The translations under genes were made by a program, and so were the position numbers. A stretch of DNA of 64,000 nt, taken from the NCBI RefSeq assembly GCF_047971185.1, contig NZ_JBKDZH010000057.1, positions 7,047 to 71,046 on the forward strand, given 5' to 3'. Below, one piece after another: positions 25,508-32,380 of this stretch. Within the stretch, counting starts at the first letter, position 1. Every line of letters begins with the position of its first letter. The DNA is from Kluyvera sp047971185. Its GTDB lineage: Bacteria > Pseudomonadota > Gammaproteobacteria > Enterobacterales > Enterobacteriaceae. The notes under the pieces were generated by a model. The model did no database searches. It was not told the origin of the DNA and saw only the letters and a program-made list of their open reading frames with translations.

Positions 25508-25612
25508 GTGAAAAGTTCTATGGCGGGATATCTGGCGCGAGACTTTTTTCTTATATTTTTTAGATATGGTTTTCTTTTTATTTTATTAGGCTTCGCCCTA
25601 TATCTTTTTTAG
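25508..25612 (+). CDS. Unknown 34-aa hydrophobic peptide
   Basis: A GTG start with AAGGG eight bases upstream opens a frame for a very hydrophobic, aromatic peptide (basic RDFFLIFFRYGFLFILLGFA core). It would form a single membrane helix. A hairpin (25638-25658) follows 25 bases after the stop. Small hydrophobic peptides on mobile elements include toxins of type I systems, but there is no direct proof that this one is made. Confidence 0.45.
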   Translation: MKSSMAGYLARDFFLIFFRYGFLFILLGFALYLF

Positions 25613-25637
25613 ATCTAGTTCTACTTTATATTTTATT

Positions 25638-25658
25638 GGTGCCATAAAACAAGGCACC
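25638..25658 (+). terminator. Hairpin after the 34-aa frame
   Basis: GGTGCC-N9-GGCACC followed by TTT; a short possible terminator. Confidence 0.4.
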
Positions 25659-26305
25659 TTTGCTATAAATAAAAACAGCCTTACTGAGAGTTATATACTG
25701 CCTTGTGTTCGCCCCCGAAAAGGGGACTTCATCCAAGGCTTCGCCTCCTGAAATTTTCAACTTATTTTGTTGAAAATCTATCAAGATTGGCGAAAACCAA
25801 GATGAAAAATATGACTTCACCCAAGTTGATCTGGCTTAAAGCTCTACATCGTTTCCAATGTAGGACACCCTACGACACCCCCAGATTCGTTCATGCAGAT
25901 TAATGTATTGTTATCCCCTATTAATGCTGTCAACAAAGGTAGGGCTTTCTCATAGCTATTCCATATACAACTTCACTTATCTGTTTAGAACTTCGCTTCG
26001 GGTTGGTATTACGTCGCTTCCCCTTCTATACCTACAACCAACAAAACATACGGACATCTCTTATTAGCGACTCGCGCTCAATTGCTCCACATATGCAGAC
26101 CTGATACAAAGGTTTATAATTTGATTGCTTTCGAGGACATTAAAGCTTCTGGAAGTGGTATTTAAAAGACTTGTAAAAAGCTCAGATTTAGATTTGACAA
26201 ATATGAAAATATTATTTAATACTTTATTATATTTGTAATCACGTTAATCCTCTAACTGATTACAAGACTTAAAAAGTTTTCGCTGACTTTTTTAGTCCTT
26301 AAAAA

Positions 26306-26331
26306 GTCAGATTTATCATCTGGCTTTTTTT
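26306..26331 (+). terminator. Orphan intrinsic terminator
   Basis: Stem GTCAGAT/ATCTGGC followed by seven T on the plus strand. No protein gene runs into it. Confidence 0.65.
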
Positions 26332-26430
26332 GTATCTTTATTTTTTATAAGACTTATATTTTAATAGTCAAGAGAAACAAATAAAATATTTCACAAAATC
26401 ATTATTGATTAATGATAGCAAAACCTAATA

Positions 26431-26456
26431 AAGGTCAGAAATATATCTGACCTTTT
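26431..26456 (-). terminator. Terminator of the 91-aa gene
   Basis: Perfect 9-bp stem AAGGTCAGA/TCTGACCTT with T residues on both sides, 70 bases after the minus-strand gene. Confidence 0.65.
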
Positions 26457-26526
26457 GCTTAAGATATCAATACTATTCATATAAAATCTCTAAACGCTAT
26501 ACAATCCATTTTGAGCTATTTTATTT

Positions 26527-26802
26527 TCACATATAACAAATCATAATGGCCTCTGTATGCATGCACATTATATTTATTCTAACCTCTTCAAAATCTATGT
26601 ATCTATGCTGACTTTGATCAATACTCTTCTTCGTTTTATCAATAATATCATCGTAAACGGTTTCCATATAATATTTGTCGGTAAATAGATCGAATACTTC
26701 ATTAGCAGGCTTCGCAAGCACTTTCTTGGTAAAGCGAGAGTATTCTAGCAATGCTGTAAGTTCTGCTGAGTTCTGACTATTACATTTATTTTCTTTTTTC
26801 AT
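26527..26802 (-). CDS. Unknown 91-aa protein downstream of alpA
   Basis: AAGGAA stands before the ATG at good spacing. The product is soluble and helical, with several Met and Cys residues at its end (NIMCMHTEAIMICYM). It has no family I recognise. It lies 137 bases after AlpA on the same strand, the usual place for AlpA-controlled island genes. Confidence 0.6.
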   Translation of the reverse strand: MKKENKCNSQNSAELTALLEYSRFTKKVLAKPANEVFDLFTDKYYMETVYDDIIDKTKKSIDQSQHRYIDFEEVRINIMCMHTEAIMICYM

Positions 26803-26939
26803 TTTTGGTTCCTTATTTAATCGTTAAGTAAATATCCCCCCACACTTTCATGTATTTTTATTAAAGGGATCGTTATATTCAAACACAGGCCTATATATTT
26901 ATTATATATGACCTCCTAACTTCATTTATAAAAATATTA

Positions 26940-27143
26940 TCATGCTGCTTTATTACGTGACGCGTAAATCATTTGGTCGATCCACTCATCAACTTCACTT
27001 TCTACGAACCTGATTGCTCGATCACCTAGTTTTATAGGTGCAGGGAATTGACCACGACTAATCAATCGATAAATCCAAGCTTTACAAAATCCGGTTCTTT
27101 CCAACACTTCAGGCATACGGATAAATCTTTTTCTTTCTGTCAT
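26940..27143 (-). CDS. AlpA family regulator/excisionase
   Basis: This 67-aa winged helix-turn-helix protein starts MTERKRFIRMPEVLERTGFCKAW and has PAPIKLGDRAIRFVESEVDEW, the AlpA (PF05930) signature. In CP4-57, AlpA activates integrase-linked excision from the same ssrA site. I chose the ATG with GGAG six bases upstream, not longer starts. It lies near the opposite end from int, as in other P4-like islands. Confidence 0.93.
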   Translation of the reverse strand: MTERKRFIRMPEVLERTGFCKAWIYRLISRGQFPAPIKLGDRAIRFVESEVDEWIDQMIYASRNKAA

Positions 27144-27432
27144 ACATTTCTCCATTGTTGTTTTGATGGATGCAGTATCTTCAGATCGCTTATGGCGATC
27201 AACTATCAAAAAGCACGAATTGATCAAGGGGTGGTGTTTTTTTAGTCAGATTTATGAAGAGTATTTTGAAAGCAAGCCAGCATAGGCTTAGGAGGACTTC
27301 TGCAAAAAGTGCTATTTTTCTGGTCTATTTAAGTTTTTTTAATAAATAGTTATTTATCAATGATTTAAATTATTCATGATTTAATTCTGTACTATTCCTC
27401 TTTATAATCCTTGTTTAACACTTTGAGAAGAC

Positions 27433-27627
27433 TTAGTTGGAGGTAAGATTTTGCATACGGGAAATAGCCTCTGGAGAGGAAAGGCTATGTTTCGTGAGTT
27501 CAACTCCTAAACGTGCAGTATCTAAGATTTTAGCTCTGGAATAAGTAAAATCAGTGATGACGCCTTTTTTAGGACCCTTTAATGAACCCTTAATTAATAA
27601 CGATACAAAAATAACCATAAAAATCAT
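27433..27627 (-). CDS. Doubtful 64-aa membrane peptide at island end
   Basis: A frame with an N-terminal helix (MIFMVIFVSLLIKG), then a basic and polar tail. No clear ribosome site is seen before the ATG. A longer version would start outside the island, inside the displaced ssrA flank, which is not credible as an original start. Kept only because the tail looks protein-like. Confidence 0.25.
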   Translation of the reverse strand: MIFMVIFVSLLIKGSLKGPKKGVITDFTYSRAKILDTARLGVELTKHSLSSPEAISRMQNLTSN

Positions 27628-27652
27628 ATAAGTGTAAAATAAAACACAGGGA

Positions 27653-27659
27653 CGCCAGC
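27653..27659 (+). repeat. Putative attR core
   Basis: CGCCAGC repeats the ssrA end at 18004-18010. The bases that follow fit the expected ssrA 3' flank with four bases (TCCA) missing from the acceptor end, so the join is imperfect. Confidence 0.5.
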
Positions 27660-27708
27660 CCAAAATTCTCCATCGGTGATTACCAGAGTCATCCGATGAA
27701 GTCCTAAG

Positions 27709-27741
27709 AGCCCGCACGGCGCAAGCCCTGCGGGCTTTTTT
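27709..27741 (+). terminator. Displaced original ssrA terminator
   Basis: Stem AGCCCGCA/TGCGGGCT followed by six T. The stem core is the same as that of the terminator now following ssrA. No plus-strand gene precedes it, which fits a terminator separated from ssrA by insertion of the island. Confidence 0.75.
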
Positions 27742-27963
27742 GTGCCTTCAATTTTTGCGGCGAAATCCGAAGACAACTAATTAAATCCGAACCTTTTAGG
27801 CACCTCATAAAGCTTAAGGTGCCTAAAACGATGGAAACCCGGCAATGCCAAGACAAACTCCCCCCACGGGCGGTCTGCTACCACCGGGCTGGCGTTGAGA
27901 GTCACGACATAACAATACGCCTGCCTCCGTTCATCAACTGAACATCGGCAGGCGCACTTATTC

Positions 27964-28260
27964 TCAGAATGCCGATCTTAATGACAGTTCAAAAATGATC
28001 TTTTCCGCCTGGCAAGAAAACGTCACGGACGCGTCCAGCTTCGCCTCGTTGCCAACGTTCTGAATCTGGTACACAACCTCAGCGTCTTCGCCCGAGGCAG
28101 CAGCAGCAGCCAGTTTCTTGATTTTCGCGACCGCTAGCTCAGCTTCATTTTTCGTCGGAAAAACGCGCTCGATCGGACAGGTACAATCGTCATTTTCAAT
28201 AATTGTGCCAATATCGATCGCACACCCTTTAGTACTGCACTTATCAACAACATCTTTCAT
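27964..28260 (-). CDS. YfcZ/YiiS family (DUF406) protein
   Basis: This 98-aa protein has the family layout: IDIGTIIENDDCT, RVFPTKNEAELAVAKIKKLA and VTFSCQAEKIIFELSLR near the end, closely like YfcZ of E. coli. Members are small cytoplasmic proteins of unknown role. ATG chosen with GAGG eight bases upstream. A hairpin (CGCCTGCC/GGCAGGCG, about 27921-27957) follows its stop and may end it. The 245 bases between it and the island terminator hold no gene. Confidence 0.85.
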   Translation of the reverse strand: MKDVVDKCSTKGCAIDIGTIIENDDCTCPIERVFPTKNEAELAVAKIKKLAAAAASGEDAEVVYQIQNVGNEAKLDASVTFSCQAEKIIFELSLRSAF

Positions 28261-28362
28261 AATGATAACCTCGTATGTTTGCACTCAGGATAGGACGCTG
28301 CCGATGGAAAATCCATACTTTTAGTGCGTAATGCGCCCTATCCCCCGCGAACGAAGCTAACC

Positions 28363-28896
28363 TTATGCGCCCATCATTTTCGCGAACCAGAACTTACAAA
28401 CGCCATTACGCACATTCCATGTCTGCGCGGGTTTATCTTTGTATTGTTCATAAATTTTATCCAGGTTATCGCTCCCGGACAGCTTCAGATCCTGTGGAAC
28501 TTCCACGACGCCCTGATAGGGGATAGCAACATAATGTTTGCCCGCTTCAGGAATAAACGCGGTTTGCGTGGTGATTTGATGTCCGCTGGAATTGTTCATC
28601 ACGTATAGCGACCAGTGAGTATTGGGGCGAATGCGGCTTTCATAAAAACGGTTCACCTTGCCTTCCATAAGATTATTGCTGATATAAATCAGCTCCTGAT
28701 CTTTGTAGCAATCGCCTTCCTTCGCAAAACGCTGGAAATAAATCAGCCCCTGGTGCTGCTCGTTGAGCTGAGTGTAAACCACCGCAGCATCTTGCCCGGT
28801 ATACGGCTCATAACGTTTTGTGCCCACCGGCCCCGGCGCACACGCTGATGCCAGTAACGCGAGTCCAACTACCATCCCAGAATATAAATGACGCAC
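28363..28896 (-). CDS. Hypothetical lipoprotein, 177 aa
   Basis: Signal peptide with lipobox LASAC (mature Cys at residue 19). The mature domain has two further Cys residues (GDCYKDQELIY and GVCKFWFAKMM) that could form a disulfide. RIRPNTHWSLYVMN and GKHYVAIPYQGV suggest a beta-rich fold. No family recognised with certainty. It stands alone between the YfcZ-like gene and the XRE regulator. Confidence 0.8.
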   Translation of the reverse strand: MRHLYSGMVVGLALLASACAPGPVGTKRYEPYTGQDAAVVYTQLNEQHQGLIYFQRFAKEGDCYKDQELIYISNNLMEGKVNRFYESRIRPNTHWSLYVMNNSSGHQITTQTAFIPEAGKHYVAIPYQGVVEVPQDLKLSGSDNLDKIYEQYKDKPAQTWNVRNGVCKFWFAKMMGA

Positions 28897-29077
28897 TGTC
28901 GCCCCTCTTAGTCACTCTTTGTTATTTTTGTCGTTCGACAAAAGGATATGTTTCCTGAATATTTACCACCAACCCCCAATAATAGTGGGCGGTTTTAAAA
29001 CCGCAACCCGCTGTATTAGCAGAATAATCTGATAGCGATATTGATGGCCGTAACAGGGGGGCATTCCCGTTATCCCG

Positions 29078-29362
29078 CTACCAACCGCGCTTTCGATAGC
29101 GATGGTACTGCAAAATCAACTCCGCCAGCTCATCCTCCACCGCGTAAAAATAGGCCTCCGGCACATCCAGCACGGCGGCGAGTTTACAGACCAGACGAAA
29201 ATCAGGCGCGTGCACCTCGTTTTCGTAAGAGCTAATACGTGCGCTCGCCGACTCCTCATCCAGCCCCGCCGCCACGCCCAGCTCCGCCTGCTTGAGATCT
29301 GCATTAATCCTCGCGATCTTTAATCTTTTACCAATCACCGCAACGGCCCAGTTTCGCTTCAC
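29078..29362 (-). CDS. XRE family transcriptional regulator, 94 aa
   Basis: A Cro/CI-type helix-turn-helix fills the first 75 residues (IGKRLKIARINADLKQAELGVAAG, then ARISSYENEVHAPDFRLVCKLAAVLDVPEAYFY). There is no other domain. It is divergent from the PLP-lyase/NhaC operon, with a perfect inverted repeat between them, so it is a likely local regulator of that operon. Confidence 0.88.
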   Translation of the reverse strand: MKRNWAVAVIGKRLKIARINADLKQAELGVAAGLDEESASARISSYENEVHAPDFRLVCKLAAVLDVPEAYFYAVEDELAELILQYHRYRKRGW

Positions 29363-29415
29363 CAGCCTAAATTATCCCTCCCTGGCCCGGATCCATCTTC
29401 AACTTTAACCACATC

Positions 29416-29436
29416 AATTCAAGGGATACTTGAATT
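29416..29436. promoter_or_regulatory. Operator-like inverted repeat
   Basis: AATTCAAG-GGATA-CTTGAATT, a perfect 8-bp repeat between the divergent XRE and PLP-enzyme genes; a natural site for a dimeric HTH regulator. Inferred. Confidence 0.5.
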
Positions 29437-29528
29437 TATATGAAGTTAATAACAGTTTTTAAGAACACAACGTTTCATGATGCGGCCAGGGCATTCACCC
29501 TTACCTCATACACATAAGGAATTTTTCC

Positions 29529-30746
29529 ATGGAAACTCGCCACTTCTTTTTGCACCATGACCGCTATCTTCATGACGACCAAATCGCCTGCTCCGGACAG
29601 GACGAGCACCATGAACGCTACTTTGGCGCAGTCAGCGCGCCAATCGTTCAGACCAGCCTGTTTGTCCAGAAAGACTACCAATCCTACTGCGATGACATGC
29701 TGTGCGAGGCGGAGCGCTTTATCTACTCACGCGGCTTAAACCCTACGGTGCAGATGGTTGAAGAGAAGCTGGCAAAGCTTGAACGAGGGGAGTCCTGCCG
29801 CTGTTTCGCTTCAGGAATGGGGGCAATTAGCGCCGCGCTGCTGGCCAACCTGCGTAGCCAGGATCATATTATCTTCGTCAATAACGTCTACGGACCAGCG
29901 CTAGCTCTGGTTAAACAGATGGCGAGCCGATATGACATCAGCTACGACATTGTGCTGGATGGCAACATAGCCGAAATTGAACGTCATATCCGCCCCACGA
30001 CGCGCGTTATCTACACCGAATCGCCCGGCACGATGACCATGAATATTGTCGATCTCTCCGCCATCGCCGCGCTGGCGAAGGCGCGCGGTATTACCACGAT
30101 GATTGACAACACCTGGGCGACGCCGCTCTTTCAGAAGCCGCTGACGCTGGGTTTCGATATCGTGATCCACTCCTGCACTAAGTATCTCGGCGGCCACAGC
30201 GATCTGATCGCGGGCGCGGTGATTACCTCACACGACCGCATGACGGAGATCCGCGACTTCTCCCACCAGCTACTGGGCGCCGTACTGTCGCCGTTCGCCG
30301 CCTGGCTACTGCTACGCGGCCTGCGCACGCTGCCGGTGCGTATGCAGCGCCACCAGGAGAACGTGCTACAGATCATCGACTATCTCAAAACCCGGCCGGA
30401 AGTCGAAAATATTCGTCACCCGGCGCTGGCCAATGGGCAGCAGCAGGAGATTATCCGTCGGCAGATGATGGGGTTCTCCGGCCTGTTTGCGTTTGAGATT
30501 AAAGACGGCGATTTTGCGCAGGTAAAAGGCTTTATCGACAACTGTCGTCTGTTCAAGATTGGCTGTAGCTGGGGTGGATATGAAAGCTTAATCATCTCGC
30601 CAAACCGCGGCTACAACGAGGAAGCGCTGGCAGCCCATAACATTGCGCCGGGGCTTATTCGCCTGTCGATTGGGCAGGAAAGCCCGGAACTGCTGATTGC
30701 CGATCTGGATCGCGCCTTTACCGCTATCGCCGGAATGAGAGGCTAA
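29529..30746 (+). CDS. Trans-sulfuration family PLP enzyme
   Basis: This 405-aa protein belongs to the Cys/Met metabolism PLP-dependent family (cystathionine beta/gamma-lyase, methionine gamma-lyase and relatives). Visible sites: YSRGLNPTVQMVEEKLAKLE, FASGMGAISAALLA, NNVYGPALAL, IDNTWATP and the PLP-lysine motif HSCTKYLGGHSD. The N-terminus is slightly extended and His-rich (FFLHHDRYLHDD). It is four bases from an NhaC-type transporter, suggesting joint uptake and breakdown of a sulfur or other amino acid. The substrate cannot be told from sequence. Confidence 0.88.
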   Translation: METRHFFLHHDRYLHDDQIACSGQDEHHERYFGAVSAPIVQTSLFVQKDYQSYCDDMLCEAERFIYSRGLNPTVQMVEEKLAKLERGESCRCFASGMGAISAALLANLRSQDHIIFVNNVYGPALALVKQMASRYDISYDIVLDGNIAEIERHIRPTTRVIYTESPGTMTMNIVDLSAIAALAKARGITTMIDNTWATPLFQKPLTLGFDIVIHSCTKYLGGHSDLIAGAVITSHDRMTEIRDFSHQLLGAVLSPFAAWLLLRGLRTLPVRMQRHQENVLQIIDYLKTRPEVENIRHPALANGQQQEIIRRQMMGFSGLFAFEIKDGDFAQVKGFIDNCRLFKIGCSWGGYESLIISPNRGYNEEALAAHNIAPGLIRLSIGQESPELLIADLDRAFTAIAGMRG

Positions 30747-30750
30747 TCCA

Positions 30751-32187
30751 ATGCATACGCAGAAAAAACCAACGTTTACCTCGGCGTTATTGCTTCTTGC
30801 GGTCATCTTTATCATTTTTGCCGTCGGCATCGGTCTGCTGAACTACCCGGTAGAGTTCACGCTAATCTGTATCACCATTGTTACCAGCTTTTACGCACGC
30901 TTATACGGCGGTAGCTGGAAACAGGTGATGAACGCGCTGGTCGGGAAAATTAAGGACGCGGTGCCGGCGATGCTGATCCTGCTTTCTATCGGCATGCTGA
31001 TAGGCTGCTGGATGGTTTCCGGCACCATCCCGCTGATGGTACTTTATGGCCTGGAAGTGATTAACCCTGCCTATCTGTATCTTACCGCCTTCCTGGTGAC
31101 CGTCTGTATTTCGACCTTTACCGGCACCTCGTGGGGCACCGCGGGTACCATCGGCGTCGCGCTGATCGCCGTTGCCACGGCAATGGACGTCTCACTGCCC
31201 ATTACCGCGGGCGCCGTCATTTCAGGGGCCTATTTTGGCGACAAGCTTTCTCCCCTCTCTGACACCACCAATATGGCCGCCATCGCCGCTGAAGCGGATC
31301 TCTACCAGAGCATCCGCAATATGCTCTATACCGCGCTGCCGGCGTTTGTGGTCGCCTGTATCGGGTTTTACCTGCTCGGTAATCATCTGCAGGCAGGCAC
31401 ACCTGAGCAGTTGCAGGCAATAGAGGTGATGAAATCGGCGCTGCGGGGCGCGTTCTGGCTGAACCCGTTGCTGCTGTGTCCGGCGCTGCTGGTATTTGCT
31501 GGCGCAGTTCGCAAATGGGACTCGGTGCTGGTTCTGGTTGCTTCGGCGCTGTCCGGCATTGTGCTCGCCGTCCTGTTTCAGGATATCGTACTCGCTGACA
31601 CGATCGCCGCGGCCATCAACGGCTTTAAGTCGACGATGCTCCCGGGATTACAGGCTATAGCGATGGATGAAGCCACGGCCAGAAATATCAACGTGCTGCT
31701 CAATCGCGGCGGCATGTATTCCATGGTCAGCCCGATCGTCGTCATGCTGTGCGCGTTTATTTTTGCCAGCGCGCTCGAGGTTTCGGGGGCGCTGGCGGTC
31801 ATTCTCAGCAGCCTGGTCAAAAAGCTGCACACCATTACGCGCACCGTGCTCGCCACTATTGTCACCAGTTCGGTGCTGGTGGCCTGTACCGGCAACGCGG
31901 TGATCAGCTTTTTTATCGTCAAGAGTATGTATGACCCCTGCTACAAAGAGAAAAAGCTGCATATGGTCAATATGTCGCGCGCAATGGAGTCCGGCGCGAC
32001 GCTGCTTGAAGGCCTGTTTCCGTGGACCATCTCCGGCATGTTTATGGCGAAAACGCTGGGCGTAGCCACGCTGGACTATATGCCCTTTACGCTGTTTAAC
32101 CTGTCGTGCCTGCTGTTTGCGGTTATCTTTGCCATCCTGCCTCGATGGACACACTTTGGCACCCGATTCGTTCCCACTACCGCGTAA
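30751..32187 (+). CDS. NhaC family Na+/H+ antiporter-like transporter
   Basis: This 478-aa polytopic membrane protein matches the NhaC family, with SIGMLIGCWMVSGTIPLM, STFTGTSWGTAGTIGVAL and GAYFGDKLSPLSDTTNMAA as signature segments. Some relatives exchange metabolites (malate/lactate) with ions rather than simple Na+/H+. It follows the PLP enzyme by four bases with GAGG as ribosome site; the pair is closed by a strong terminator. Confidence 0.9.
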   Translation: MHTQKKPTFTSALLLLAVIFIIFAVGIGLLNYPVEFTLICITIVTSFYARLYGGSWKQVMNALVGKIKDAVPAMLILLSIGMLIGCWMVSGTIPLMVLYGLEVINPAYLYLTAFLVTVCISTFTGTSWGTAGTIGVALIAVATAMDVSLPITAGAVISGAYFGDKLSPLSDTTNMAAIAAEADLYQSIRNMLYTALPAFVVACIGFYLLGNHLQAGTPEQLQAIEVMKSALRGAFWLNPLLLCPALLVFAGAVRKWDSVLVLVASALSGIVLAVLFQDIVLADTIAAAINGFKSTMLPGLQAIAMDEATARNINVLLNRGGMYSMVSPIVVMLCAFIFASALEVSGALAVILSSLVKKLHTITRTVLATIVTSSVLVACTGNAVISFFIVKSMYDPCYKEKKLHMVNMSRAMESGATLLEGLFPWTISGMFMAKTLGVATLDYMPFTLFNLSCLLFAVIFAILPRWTHFGTRFVPTTA

Positions 32188-32196
32188 CGTCATACC

Positions 32197-32226
32197 GCCC
32201 ACAGACTGGCGTCTGTGGGCATTTTT
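32197..32226 (+). terminator. Terminator after NhaC gene
   Basis: Perfect 10-bp stem GCCCACAGAC/GTCTGTGGGC with a four-base loop and ATTTTT. Confidence 0.88.
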
Positions 32227-32334
32227 CACGCCATCCCCCCCTTCCCACCCGGTGTAAATTGACACAAATCAAAGATGTATTTTGTTTGAATCTTCAAGGC
32301 TGGACGACGCACACCTTCATATGCAAATGTAATT

Positions 32335-32353
32335 GATAGTAATTATTATTATC
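32335..32353 (+). promoter_or_regulatory. Fur box upstream of heme operon
   Basis: A 19-bp site (GATAGTAATTATTATTATC) matches the Fur consensus GATAATGATAATCATTATC at 15 of 19 positions, 28 bases before the receptor start. Iron repression of the whole heme operon is expected. Confidence 0.78.
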
Positions 32354-32380
32354 ATACTCATACTTATTTATAGGTTAATG

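Larger units (their letters stand above)
25659..26526. other. 868-bp stretch without a convincing gene
   Basis: No frame here has both a ribosome site and protein-like composition; a 64-codon minus frame at 25626-25820 was not accepted. It contains a 9-bp perfect inverted repeat ATTTTCAAC-N7-GTTGAAAAT (25753-25777) and two hairpin terminators (26306-26331 and 26431-26456). The first terminator has no assigned gene, which leaves room for an untranslated RNA on the plus strand ending there. Confidence 0.5.
18018..27659. mobile_element. ssrA-integrated mobilizable genomic island (about 9.65 kb)
   Basis: The island starts at the tmRNA end with a tyrosine integrase and has an AlpA gene near its other end. 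It carries a mob operon with a candidate oriT and one large DUF4365 cargo gene. Its base composition is much more AT-rich than the flanks, and most of its small proteins are unknown. No replication initiator, conjugation (type IV secretion) or capsid genes are seen. It is therefore best read as an integrative mobilizable element that would need a helper conjugative system. Right border evidence: the sequence from 27660 onward (CAAAATTCTCCATCGGTG, then a GC-rich hairpin terminator) matches what I recall following ssrA in E. coli strains with no insertion. Confidence 0.85.

Noticed and set aside
25626..25820. 64-codon minus frame in the island
   Set aside because: Spans two inverted repeats, no convincing start signal, no recognisable features.
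18018..27659. Prophage interpretation of the ssrA island
   Set aside because: No capsid, terminase, tail or lysis genes; mob genes and oriT-like repeats point to a mobilizable element instead.
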